Of a stretch of 34,731 nt of DNA, positions 24,101 to 30,296 are shown piece by piece. Where the stretch lies: the IMG/VR virus record IMGVR_UViG_3300044623_000430, positions 1 to 34,731 of that record; one strand, given 5' to 3'. How positions within the stretch are numbered: the first letter of the stretch is position 1; each line of letters starts with the position of its first letter. A model generated the notes under the pieces. That model made no database searches, had not been told where the DNA came from, and saw only the letters and a program-made list of their open reading frames with translations. A program made the translations under genes and the position numbers. The stretch is from a virus.

Positions 24101-24435
24101 TATAGTAAAGATTTAATTACGTTTTCAATCACTTTGTATTCACTTTCTGAGCATTCGATTTCATCGGCTTCGCTAGTATAGTAAAAAGCCTCTGTAATAT
24201 CTTCTAACTCTGTTGTGTATTCGTCATAACCTTGCTCTTCATAAGTATCGGCTACGCTATCGGTTAAAGTTCTGCGAATTGAAGCGGTAATTACTAATTG
24301 CATATTGCCTCTAGTTAACTCTACTTCAAATGAATCGGTGTCGTAGCTGCCCACACCATCAAATGAAAAATCTAATTTGTCAATAGCGCGTGAAATTTCG
24401 CTGCGGTTTTCTAAAAATACATTAATGTCGTACAT
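24100..24435 (-). CDS. Acidic protein, first gene of the reverse operon, 111 aa
   Basis: First gene after the divergent control region, so probably expressed early and strongly. The protein is strikingly acidic (DVFLENRSEISRAIDKLDF then many Asp/Glu through TSEADEIECSESEYK). Its start follows AAACAAACAAACACTTATAAT. Acidic small early phage proteins are sometimes DNA mimics that block host nucleases, but the alternating SFEVELTRGNMQLVITASI stretch shows a normal fold, so this is only a possibility. Confidence 0.65.
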   Translation of the reverse strand: MYDINVFLENRSEISRAIDKLDFSFDGVGSYDTDSFEVELTRGNMQLVITASIRRTLTDSVADTYEEQGYDEYTTELEDITEAFYYTSEADEIECSESEYKVIENVIKSLL

Positions 24436-24463
24436 ATTATAAGTGTTTGTTTGTTTGATGTGG

Positions 24464-24493
24464 TAAATGTAGGTAAATTATTTTGATACGCAA
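24464..24493 (-). promoter_or_regulatory. Reverse-strand promoter for the 24435-21865 operon
   Basis: Read on the reverse strand, TTG (24491-24493), a 19-nt spacer, then TACATTTA (24464-24471), one mismatch from TAnnTTTG. Distance to the ATG at 24435 is about 28 nt. It faces away from the promoter at 24551. Confidence 0.5.
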
Positions 24494-24504
24494 CAAAAAT
24501 AATA

Positions 24505-24518
24505 AATAAAGTTTACTA
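24505..24518. promoter_or_regulatory. Operator-like repeat, copy 1 (AATAAAGTTTACTA)
   Basis: Fourteen bases identical to 24565-24578, exactly 60 bases apart start to start, or close to six DNA turns. The core TAAAGTTTA is a palindrome around its central base, as expected for a dimeric repressor site. Copy 1 lies just upstream of the reverse promoter. Confidence 0.5.
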
Positions 24519-24550
24519 ACAATAGTATGTTAATATCTATTTTAATTTAT

Positions 24551-24584
24551 TTTGCGTGTTTATTAATAAAGTTTACTACATTTG
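24551..24584 (+). promoter_or_regulatory. Forward promoter of the recombination operon (TTTG-22-TACATTTG)
   Basis: Perfect TAnnTTTG box TACATTTG at 24577-24584, with TTTG at 24551-24554 upstream (22-nt spacer, slightly long). It lies 29 bases before the ATG at 24614 and shows that the more upstream in-frame start at 24527 is not used. Confidence 0.6.
24565..24578. promoter_or_regulatory. Operator-like repeat, copy 2 (AATAAAGTTTACTA)
   Basis: Second exact copy of the 14-bp repeat. It covers the spacer and the first two bases of the TACATTTG box, so a bound protein would block RNA polymerase at the forward promoter. Confidence 0.5.
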
Positions 24585-24613
24585 CCTCTATACAATTTAA
24601 ACCAATTAATAAA

Positions 24614-24799
24614 ATGGCAAAAAAAGAACTATTAAAACAGGCTAACTTCGCTAGGCTAGTGAATCAATCACCTATAAGAATACACTACCTTATAGAAACA
24701 CGAAGACTACCGTTTACAGAGATTGACGGGGTTAAGTTTATCGAAACAACGGAAAGTAATATTAACATAGCTAAAAGAAAAAGCGATGGTAAAAAGTAA
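24614..24799 (+). CDS. Small HTH protein (excisionase/regulator-like), 61 aa
   Basis: MAKKELLKQANFARLVNQSP... followed by IRIHYLIETRRLPFTEIDGV and KFIE. The pattern F.ARLVN.SP..IHYLIE..RLP is that of short winged-helix or MerR-type DNA-binding proteins such as Xis/AlpA, where a recognition helix is followed by a two-strand wing. First gene of the operon and next to the repeated operator, so it may bind those repeats and autoregulate. No integrase is present, so regulation is likelier than excision. Start at 24614 chosen because the promoter lies just upstream. Confidence 0.7.
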   Translation: MAKKELLKQANFARLVNQSPIRIHYLIETRRLPFTEIDGVKFIETTESNINIAKRKSDGKK

Positions 24800-24989
24800 G
24801 ATTAATGAAACTGTTGATATAATCGGGCAACTAGACTTCAACATTCGCTGGGTTCAACGCAAGATAGCACTAAAGAACTACAACAGTTTCAAAAAATCGG
24901 TAGAGCATCAAGAACAAATTCAAATGATGGTTTTGCAAAGACTTAAAGAGCGTTACAATAAAGAAGTAGACAAATTAAAAATTTACTAA
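24786..24989 (+). CDS. Small basic coiled-coil protein, 67 aa
   Basis: Overlaps the HTH gene by 14 bases. Product MVKSKINETVDIIGQLDFNI and onward is helical, Lys/Arg-rich, with a heptad-like tail LQRLKERYNKEVDKLKIY. Placed before RecT it could be a small recombination or nucleic-acid cofactor, but no family is recognised. Confidence 0.6.
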   Translation: MVKSKINETVDIIGQLDFNIRWVQRKIALKNYNSFKKSVEHQEQIQMMVLQRLKERYNKEVDKLKIY

Positions 24990-24999
24990 ATCAAACAAC

Positions 25000-25815
25000 A
25001 TGGAAAACAAACAAACGCAAATCACTGAGGTAAAGCAAGAAGTATTAGCACCTCAAAAAACAAAGCTAACGGTTCAAAATCTATTCGCTAAAGAAGATGT
25101 GCGAGCAAGGTTTACGGAAATGCTAGGAAAGAAAGCGCAGGGTTTCATCACCTCAGTGCTTCAAATTACAAATTCTAACGAACTTTTAAAGAATGCTGAC
25201 CCGTTAAGTATTTACAACGCGGCGGCAACGGCAGCAACTTTAGACTTGCCTTTAAATAATAACTTGGGTTTTGCTTATATCATTCCTTACAAGCAAAAAA
25301 AAGATGGTAATTTTGTAGATGTTGCGCAGTTTCAACTAGGGTATAAAGGATTTATCCAGCTTGCACAACGTAGCGGACAATTTCAAACCATTTCGGCTTC
25401 ACCGATTTACGAAGGGCAATTAGTAGAGCAAAACCCATTAACGGGATTCGTTTTCGACTTCACTAAAAAGACTAGTGATAAAGTAATAGGTTATGCTTCT
25501 TATTTCAAGTTGATTAACGGCTTTGAAAAAACGCTTTACATGACCGTTGAGGAAATGAATAAGCACGGCGTGAAATTCTCTAAAACATTCGCTAAAGGAT
25601 TCGGCTTATGGAAAGATGATTTTGATAGCATGGCTTTAAAAACAGTTCTTAAATTGTTGCTTTCTAAATTCGCTCCGTTATCTATCGAAATGCAACGCGC
25701 TGTTATTAGCGACCAATCAATAATCAACGATGTTGAAACGCAAGATGTAACCTACGTTGATAATGAAAAGGAGGCGCTACCAGAAACACAATGGACTAAA
25801 CCAGCAGAACAATGA
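25000..25815 (+). CDS. recT: RecT-family single-strand annealing protein
   Basis: 271 aa. RecT proteins coat ssDNA and anneal it to complementary strands, working with an exonuclease. Family features include the N-terminal region VLAPQKTKLTVQNLFAKEDV, TAATLDLPLNNNLGFAYIIPY (about 79-99), the central FQLGYKGFIQLAQRSGQF (about 109-126), and MALKTVLKLLLSKFAP (about 211-226). Length matches RecT. The exonuclease partner overlaps it by four bases (ATGA). Together they give recombination, repair and probably concatemer formation for packaging. Confidence 0.95.
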   Translation: MENKQTQITEVKQEVLAPQKTKLTVQNLFAKEDVRARFTEMLGKKAQGFITSVLQITNSNELLKNADPLSIYNAAATAATLDLPLNNNLGFAYIIPYKQKKDGNFVDVAQFQLGYKGFIQLAQRSGQFQTISASPIYEGQLVEQNPLTGFVFDFTKKTSDKVIGYASYFKLINGFEKTLYMTVEEMNKHGVKFSKTFAKGFGLWKDDFDSMALKTVLKLLLSKFAPLSIEMQRAVISDQSIINDVETQDVTYVDNEKEALPETQWTKPAEQ

Positions 25816-26459
25816 TTGAGCAAGGAAGTTTAGAGTGGCATAGACAAAGATTCAGAAAGATAACATCAAGTGAGGTTTCTGTTTTAATGTCAGACAAAAA
25901 AGAACTAACGCAAGGCGCTAGGACTTATTTAATGAGCAAGGTTGCTGAATGTTTAAAGAGTGACGAAATTCTATTGCAAGAAGCAGAGGCAAACGAAGCA
26001 ATGAATGTTTGGTCTTTAAAGCACGGGAAAGAATGTGAACCTATCGCGCGTTACTGGCTAAGTAAAAAGATAGTTTCTGAAATAATAGAAACTGAATTCT
26101 TTCCACACGCAAAACTTCGTTACGGCGGTAGTGATGATGGGTGGATTAGAGAAGTTGACGGCATCGCAGAGATTAAATGCCCACTAAACAGTGGAAAGCA
26201 TTTGTATAATTGTGAGGCAGCACAGTCAGTAGATTTATTTAAGAAAAATCTGAAAGACTACTATTGGCAAATGCAAAGCAACATGATTTTACAGGATAAA
26301 AAAGTAGGTTATTTCTGTACATTCGACCCTCGAATTGACAATAAATGGGGGCTTACATTTTTGCGAGTGCCTAGAAATGATGAAGATTGTGAATTGCTTT
26401 TACGTAAAGTAGAGGAAGGGCACAATTTCATAGAAGAAAAACTATCGTTCTTTAAATAA
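25812..26459 (+). CDS. YqaJ-type exonuclease (RecT partner)
   Basis: 215 aa, PD-(D/E)xK nuclease of the YqaJ/lambda-exonuclease type. Starts EQGSLEWHRQRFRKITSSEV, the usual W...R...iTaS opening. Visible active-site residues are Glu76 in HGKECEP, Asp108/109 in GGSDDG, Glu120-x-Lys122 in GIAEIKCP, and Gln153 in YYWQMQSNM. It degrades one strand of dsDNA ends to load RecT. Its start overlaps RecT by ATGA. Length is at the short end of the family but all motifs are present. Confidence 0.94.
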   Translation: MIEQGSLEWHRQRFRKITSSEVSVLMSDKKELTQGARTYLMSKVAECLKSDEILLQEAEANEAMNVWSLKHGKECEPIARYWLSKKIVSEIIETEFFPHAKLRYGGSDDGWIREVDGIAEIKCPLNSGKHLYNCEAAQSVDLFKKNLKDYYWQMQSNMILQDKKVGYFCTFDPRIDNKWGLTFLRVPRNDEDCELLLRKVEEGHNFIEEKLSFFK

Positions 26460-26488
26460 ATTAGTATTAACAATCAAAAACAAATAAA

Positions 26489-26920
26489 ATGAGTAATTAT
26501 TTCAATTGCAAAATCAAATTTTTAAAAATGGCTGATAACGGTAGTGTCTACTGGAAAACTGAAAGCTATTTAATCTATTCAATGAGTTTCACGGAAGCAG
26601 AAGCAAAGCTGCAAGCTAACTTAGAGGAATCGATACCTGAATACAATCTATTAGCCATGAAAAAGGATAGTATTACTAGCGTTATTTACAACGAAACAAG
26701 CGACTTGTTTTTCAAAGCTAAGATAACTTTCGAATCGATTGATGAAGATTCAGGCAAAAGTAAAAAAGCTACCGAGAGTTATTTAATTCAATCGGACTCT
26801 GTTGAGGAAGCTACTAATTCAATAAAAGAAAAAATGGTAGGCACTGTTGTTCCATGGGAATTGAACAGCGTAACAAAAACCAATATTGTTGAAGTGTTTG
26901 AAGAAGAAGTAAAAATCTAA
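26489..26920 (+). CDS. DUF4494-like protein, 143 aa
   Basis: MSNYFNCKIKFLKMADNGSV with SYLIYSMSFTEAEAKLQANL (about 27-46), a second unit SDLFFKAKITFESIDEDSGK then KATESYLIQSDSVEEATNSI, and an ending VFEEEVKI. The two similar halves (KI.F......S..ESYLI.S.S..EA...I) fit the Bacteroidetes DUF4494 family as I know it. The function of that family is not established; it often sits in phage and conjugative-element DNA-processing regions. TAATG joins it to the next small gene. Confidence 0.8.
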   Translation: MSNYFNCKIKFLKMADNGSVYWKTESYLIYSMSFTEAEAKLQANLEESIPEYNLLAMKKDSITSVIYNETSDLFFKAKITFESIDEDSGKSKKATESYLIQSDSVEEATNSIKEKMVGTVVPWELNSVTKTNIVEVFEEEVKI

Positions 26921-27075
26921 TGACCCACGAAACAACCAATCTATTAAAGGAGGCTATCTTTCAGCTATTGACGCGAAAAGGAATTATACCGAGTACTAAA
27001 AACATCGAGTTGATTTTAACCGCTCACTTGCATACCGATACCCCTTTGATAGATTTGATTGACGAAATGTTTTAA
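26920..27075 (+). CDS. Small protein ending the recombination operon, 51 aa
   Basis: MTHETTNLLKEAIFQLLTRK and onward, overlapping the DUF4494-like stop as TAATG. It is helical, with an His/Thr-rich middle (LILTAHLHTDTPLIDLI), no membrane segment. The next promoter's upstream box begins five bases after its stop, so it closes the operon. No family recognised. Confidence 0.6.
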   Translation: MTHETTNLLKEAIFQLLTRKGIIPSTKNIELILTAHLHTDTPLIDLIDEMF

Positions 27076-27079
27076 AAAG

Positions 27080-27111
27080 TTTGCAAAATCAAAATACTTT
27101 GCATACTTTTA
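27080..27111 (+). promoter_or_regulatory. Promoter of the modification cassette (TTTG-20-TACTTTTA)
   Basis: TTTG at 27080-27083, 20-nt spacer, TACTTTTA at 27104-27111 (one mismatch to TAnnTTTG). The upstream block AAAAAGTTTGCAAAATCAAAA is nearly repeated at the promoter at 31827. The following leader of about 130 nt (27112-27249) contains no clear gene and ends ACAAACAAAAAACAAACAAA before the ATG. Confidence 0.5.
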
Positions 27112-27249
27112 CAAAATCAAACAAATGACGTTCTTTCCCTCTTAGTTTAATTACAGAACATTTTATAGTTAAGAATGAATACAACTCTATAAAAAAGTGT
27201 GTGCGAGATTCATGCAGAGGTATTTTATAAACAAACAAAAAACAAACAA

Positions 27250-28638
27250 ATGAAACAAGAAAAATTATTTAATGACAAAATAGAATTAATACAGGTTGAT
27301 TCTGTGATTGGTTCTGGATACGAAAGCAAGGTAGCTGAATTAGCTTTGATTGATAAAATTGCATACAGGGCAGCACGGGCAAATATGCAAAAACATTCTG
27401 CGATAATTCTACTAATAAATGATGAATTTAGTGGATTCTTTACATATGAAGTTAATCATATTGTTGGGGAATTCTGCTTATTGCAATCTGCAATGTATCC
27501 CGACAGAAAGGATAAGGAAATATATAGCATGATGGTTCAAAAAATTATAGACCAAAATACCTACGGATACCACATGGTAATGACTGTGTCAAACAAACAC
27601 GATTTAGAAAATCCAAAAGTATTTTTAGCGTTGGGTTTCAAAGTTAACTTAGCTAAGAGTGATTTTACTTATATCTATTATGGAAAAGAAGAGCAAGTAC
27701 GAGTAAAAAGACTATGCCACATGGCTATGACTAATTTATGGCAATCAACAAGCGGTGAGTGGCTTAAAATTAAAAAAGAGTGGAACGCAAAATTAGAAGA
27801 GGCAGGAATAAAATATAATATTCCTAATCCTAAATTTGCAAGTCGTGAGGGATGCTGGCAAGGTAAAGCCGGTATGTCGAATGTTGTTTTATCAAAACAA
27901 AAAGTAGTAGATGATGAAATTATAACCGATAAGTCAAAAGATTTAAACGGAAACGCAAGCGTATTAGATCCTACAGCTTGTGAGATTATAGTTAGAATGT
28001 TTATGCCTAAAAATGGGTTTAGAGTATACAATCCTTTTGGTGGTGGAGTTCAAATGGGTTTTGTTGCTGGTGGTTGTGGATATGATTATTTAGCAAGTGA
28101 AATAAGACAGAATCAATGCGATGCTAATAACGCGCTTTGTCAAGATTACCCAAACGTAAAATGGATTAAATCTGATACTTCAAAATTCACGCCTAAACAG
28201 AATTATGATTTAATATTTAGCTGCCCTCCTTATTACAAAGTAGAAAAGTATATTGATTATGATGGCAAAAGTCCAGAAGGGGAGTTAAATTCATTACCTA
28301 CATATGAAAGCTTTAGAGATATGCTTTTTGAAGGTTATAAAAATGCTATTAAAGTTATGAATGATAATACATTCTTTGTAGTTATGACTGGAGATAGTAG
28401 AGATAAAGATGGCGGTTACTATGGAAGTGATGCAGAACACGAATTGTTTTTTAAACAACAAGGGTTACACATTTATAATAAAATAATTTATTTAGAGAGC
28501 GAATTTACACGAAGAGCAACGGCAAAGAAAACATTAAATAGCCGTAAGTATCCTAAATGTGAGCAGCGTATTTACGTGTTCTATAAAGGTGATACAAGTA
28601 AAATAAAAGATTTGTATCCAAACGTAGGAAGGCTATAA
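27250..28638 (+). CDS. GNAT-like acyltransferase fused to phage DNA-methyltransferase-like domain, 462 aa
   Basis: Start at ATG 27250, after an ACAAACAAA leader; an earlier in-frame start at 27199 is not supported. Residues about 10-145 look like a GNAT fold: SGFFTYEV, EFCLLQSAMYP (beta-4 type), IYSMMVQKII helix, YHMVMTVSN, and VFLALGFK like the FY..GF ending. The usual glycines of the acyl-CoA loop are replaced (PDRKDKEIYSMM). Residues about 155-462 match a phage family of methyltransferase-like proteins: SVLDPTACEIIVRMF, motif I-like VYNPFGGGVQMGFVAGG (259-275), motif IV-like IFSCPPYY (CPPY instead of DPPY), and late GDSRDKDGGYYGS. Mu Mom is a GNAT-fold DNA modifier, so a complex base modification is inferred. 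Hand-counted GC is about 33%. Confidence 0.8.
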   Translation: MKQEKLFNDKIELIQVDSVIGSGYESKVAELALIDKIAYRAARANMQKHSAIILLINDEFSGFFTYEVNHIVGEFCLLQSAMYPDRKDKEIYSMMVQKIIDQNTYGYHMVMTVSNKHDLENPKVFLALGFKVNLAKSDFTYIYYGKEEQVRVKRLCHMAMTNLWQSTSGEWLKIKKEWNAKLEEAGIKYNIPNPKFASREGCWQGKAGMSNVVLSKQKVVDDEIITDKSKDLNGNASVLDPTACEIIVRMFMPKNGFRVYNPFGGGVQMGFVAGGCGYDYLASEIRQNQCDANNALCQDYPNVKWIKSDTSKFTPKQNYDLIFSCPPYYKVEKYIDYDGKSPEGELNSLPTYESFRDMLFEGYKNAIKVMNDNTFFVVMTGDSRDKDGGYYGSDAEHELFFKQQGLHIYNKIIYLESEFTRRATAKKTLNSRKYPKCEQRIYVFYKGDTSKIKDLYPNVGRL

Positions 28639-28639
28639 A

Positions 28640-29434
28640 ATGAGAACCTATAAAGATGTAATATCCCTCTCTAATAATGAGAGGGGTATTTGGGATTTAG
28701 ACACTATTAAGGGTTGCGAAAGTGGATTATTAAATAATGAAAAAGGATGTTACAACGATTGCTATGCGTTTAAAACAGCTAAAAGATACGGTATTGATTT
28801 TAGTAAATCAATTGAGCGTAATTTTATAGATGAAAAATATCGTTTAGAAATTATTAGGCAAATTGAAAAAATTGATATGCCTTTTATTAGGATTGGTTGC
28901 GCTGGCGACCCGTCGGAAAATTGGGAACACACTATTAAAATTATTTCAGAACTAAAACGAAATAATCAATTTTCATTATTCGATATTTCATCTAAAAAGC
29001 AAATAGTAATTATAACAAGGCACTGGAAAGAATTAACCTATTGGCAATTGATTGAACTATCAAAATACAACGTAGTGTTCAATACATCAATTAGCGCATT
29101 AGATAGTTCTGAATTGATTGAAAAATCATTGAATCAATACAACAGAATTAAGCCTTTTGTAAAATCTATTCTTAGAATAGTTTCATGCGATTTTAACGAA
29201 GATAATGAAGAGGGAAAACGAATGGCTGAAATACAGAGAAAACTATTTAAAAATGAAAATATAATAGATACTGTTTTTCGTCCTTCAAAAAACAATTACT
29301 TTGTTAAAAATGAAATAATTAAAACAAGAAAAAGCGCATTTATGAAATCTACACAACTACTTAGTAAATACAATAAAAAAGCATTTACAGGAAAGTGTAA
29401 AAATTGTTTAGAAATGTGTGGTGTAAATGTGTAA
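28640..29434 (+). CDS. GP88-like, probable radical-SAM-type Fe-S protein, 264 aa
   Basis: Starts one base after the fusion gene. The Cys pattern is C26-x10-C37-x3-C41 followed by YA (GCYNDCYAFKTAKRYG), then FIRIGCAGDPSENWEHTIKI with C87 and the AGD motif, and a C-terminal C253-x2-C256-x3-C260 (CKNCLEMC). The CxxxCYA, AGD and terminal Cys cluster match mycobacteriophage GP88-type proteins, which look like divergent radical-SAM enzymes. The spacing differs from the textbook CxxxCxxC, so SAM chemistry is inferred. Pairing with the GNAT/methyltransferase fusion suggests joint DNA modification. Five hand-counted lines gave about 30% GC. Confidence 0.75.
   Translation: MRTYKDVISLSNNERGIWDLDTIKGCESGLLNNEKGCYNDCYAFKTAKRYGIDFSKSIERNFIDEKYRLEIIRQIEKIDMPFIRIGCAGDPSENWEHTIKIISELKRNNQFSLFDISSKKQIVIITRHWKELTYWQLIELSKYNVVFNTSISALDSSELIEKSLNQYNRIKPFVKSILRIVSCDFNEDNEEGKRMAEIQRKLFKNENIIDTVFRPSKNNYFVKNEIIKTRKSAFMKSTQLLSKYNKKAFTGKCKNCLEMCGVNV
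28660..28690 (+). promoter_or_regulatory. Intragenic hairpin near the start of the GP88-like gene
   Basis: Positions 28660-28671 pair with 28679-28690: CCCTCTC (28665-28671) with GAGAGGG (28679-28685), extended by A/T pairs and one G.T to twelve pairs, loop TAATAAT. It begins about 18 nt inside the coding region. No T-run follows, so it is not a normal terminator; it might slow translation or pair with another RNA. Confidence 0.5.
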
Positions 29435-29462
29435 TTTTTTCCGTAAATTAGCGGAACTCTTA

Positions 29463-29553
29463 GCCGAAAAGTCGAATTCAACTAAGAAATTGTTAAACAG
29501 CATAAACGGGCAACTGGTTTATAGGGCTTCGACTCCCTCGGCAACCAGCCCCG
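29463..29553 (+). other. GC-rich structured segment, tRNA-3'-end-like
   Basis: The 60 bases 29501-29560 are 55% GC by hand count in a region near 25-30%. A nested structure forms: CGGG (29507-29510)/CCCG (29550-29553), CTGGTT (29514-29519)/AACCAG (29543-29548), AGGG (29523-29526)/CCCT (29535-29538) with loop CTTCGACT. The inner part AGGGCTTCGACTCCCT then CGGCAACCA resembles a tRNA T-arm and 3' end, and GCCGA at 29463 could pair with TCGGC at 29538. A competing stem ATAAAC/GTTTAT (29502/29517) exists. It is not a valid complete tRNA. Confidence 0.5.
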
Positions 29554-29573
29554 AATATGCTTATTATTTTAAT

Positions 29574-30296
29574 ATGGCTAAAGAACTACCTTATTTTAAA
29601 TTCTTTTGCTCTGAATGGAGTGATGGGGATATTACATTAGAGGGTTACGAAACTCAAGGACTTTTTATAAATATTTGTGCTTACTATTGGAGTAATGAAT
29701 GTATTTTAGAAGTTTCTAAACTCAAAAAGAGATTTAGAAATGATGTTGAATTAATTGATTTATTAATTAAAAACAATATACTAAAAACAACAGATGGATT
29801 CATTGTAATTAACTTCTTAGATGAGCAGAAAAACGATAGAAAGTTGAAGTCAAACACTAATAAATATAATGGAAGTTTAGGAGGCAGACCAAAAAAGCGA
29901 AACGAAAGCGAAAATAACCCAATCGGTTATGATTCGCTAACCGAAACGAAAGCGAATGAAAAGGCAATAAGAGAAGAGAAGAGAAGAGAAGATAAGAATT
30001 TAAAAAAGGATTTTTCTGATGAAGTAGTTGAATTAGGTAAATGCGTTTTCAAAGATGAATTTGCAGTTAACAGAGCAATCACAACTTACTCAACTTCATT
30101 AACCAACCTAAAAGAATCTTTTCTAAATTTCTTAATGTCCGAAAAATACCACGAAAAAGAATTGGAAGAGTCAGCAATGAAAAAGATGGCACAGCATTTC
30201 TTTAGATGGCTTTCAACACATCAACCTAAAAAAGAAGTTAAGGTATTAGACAATCCAGCGCCTTGGGTAAACTTTGGTAAAGACATTGAGATATGA
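29574..30296 (+). CDS. Replication protein, DUF4373/DnaD-like
   Basis: 240 aa from the ATG at 29574, chosen because MAKELPYFKFFCSEWSDGDI (residues 1-20) followed by a helix with YETQGLFINICAYYW is the conserved start of Bacteroidetes phage replication proteins. An in-frame ATG at 29427 would add 49 residues reading through the structured GC-rich segment, which I think is non-coding. The N-terminal winged-helix-like domain (1-90) is followed by a basic linker GSLGGRPKKRNES (about 100-112), a charged Glu/Lys/Arg run (EEKRREDKN), and a C-terminal helical domain. It may load the helicase, whose ATG overlaps its stop. The first half is AT-rich like the preceding cassette. Confidence 0.8.
   Translation: MAKELPYFKFFCSEWSDGDITLEGYETQGLFINICAYYWSNECILEVSKLKKRFRNDVELIDLLIKNNILKTTDGFIVINFLDEQKNDRKLKSNTNKYNGSLGGRPKKRNESENNPIGYDSLTETKANEKAIREEKRREDKNLKKDFSDEVVELGKCVFKDEFAVNRAITTYSTSLTNLKESFLNFLMSEKYHEKELEESAMKKMAQHFFRWLSTHQPKKEVKVLDNPAPWVNFGKDIEI

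Noticed and set aside
29461-29547. A functional tRNA gene
   Set aside because: The T-arm-like part and ACCA are present, but there is no D-arm, no proper anticodon loop with U33, and the acceptor stem is only four or five pairs.
29427-29573. 49-residue N-terminal extension of the replication protein
   Set aside because: It reads through a GC-rich structured segment, and the conserved protein start MAKELPYFKFF is at 29574.
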